Assembly (NCBI GenBank): GCA_002336485.1
Contig: DDCZ01000084.1
Span: forward strand, 61,551-125,550
Length of the DNA stretch: 64,000 nucleotides
Source of the DNA: Flavobacteriales bacterium UBA1993
GTDB taxonomy: Bacteria > Bacteroidota > Bacteroidia > Flavobacteriales_G > Salibacteraceae
Direction: 5' to 3'
Part shown: positions 62,758 through 64,000 of the stretch, piece by piece
Layout: each line of letters starts with the position of its first letter
Position numbering within the stretch: position 1 is the stretch's first letter
Notes under the pieces: generated by a model
Database searches by the model: none
Seen by the model: only the letters and a program-made list of their open reading frames with translations
Told to the model about the DNA's origin: nothing
Program-made: the position numbers and the translations under genes

Positions 62758-64000
<1,243 letters not shown>

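Overview
The window is chromosomal DNA of a Bacteroidetes (Bacteroidota) bacterium, most likely from a marine or aquatic flavobacterial lineage; the sequence alone does not fix family or genus. Three things point there. Secreted proteins end in type IX secretion (T9SS) sorting domains. Gene clusters have orders typical of the phylum: coaX-OMP-TPR-lptC-corC-ppiD and pdxJ/CBS-nadK-porG-uppS-bamA-ompH-ompH-murI. Many genes are preceded by the Bacteroidetes -7 promoter element TAnnTTTG (or TAnnTTCG), with little use of Shine-Dalgarno sites. Genes are densely packed, with many 1-8 bp start/stop overlaps; no stretch above about 260 bp lacks a gene. No insertion sequence, prophage, CRISPR array or rRNA was seen. 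Both ends cut genes: gcvP on the left, gdhA on the right.

Layout: 1-1122, end of glycine decarboxylase. 1180-6677, two T9SS cargo proteins, the first with six SprB-type repeats. 6726-9163 (-), an orphan histidine kinase overlapping gpmI. 9246-9318 (-), tRNA-Phe with a folded 5' leader. 9415-17142, pantothenate kinase, an outer-membrane protein, a TPR protein, LptC, a small membrane protein, a CorC/CNNM-type transporter and a PpiD-type foldase. 17221-31236, a 14-kb run of eight co-directional genes: two secreted proteins, two lipoproteins, a TonB-dependent receptor, a PorV/PorQ-family protein, a small predicted outer-membrane protein and a secreted endonuclease I. 31239-32710 (-), hydrolase and pdxJ. 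32857-43082, CBS protein, one-POTRA Omp85-like protein, nadK, two tandem PorG-like genes, uppS, bamA, two Skp/OmpH chaperones and murI. 43079-46514, gamma carbonic anhydrase-like protein, Nfu-type iron-sulfur scaffold, T9SS type B cargo. 46518-50894 (-), the 2-oxoglutarate dehydrogenase genes odhB and sucA plus an unknown gene. 50898-57342, an SDR epimerase, an RND exporter/rfbA/prenyl synthase operon and a radical SAM-SPASM protein. 57355-61378 (-), translation genes frr, pyrH, tsf, rpsB, rpsI, rplM. 61475-64000 (-), kbl and gdhA.

The theme is building and decorating the outer membrane: BamA, Skp-like chaperones, LptC, undecaprenyl diphosphate synthase, PorG-like and PorV-like T9SS partners, plus several T9SS cargos. 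The least ordinary region is the eight-gene run at 17221-31236. A secreted protein with two OB-fold-like domains resembling those of extracellular nucleases and a secreted endonuclease I flank a TonB receptor and a PorV-like protein. An extracellular DNA (or other polymer) processing and uptake system is a reasonable hypothesis, but it is an inference from domains and context.
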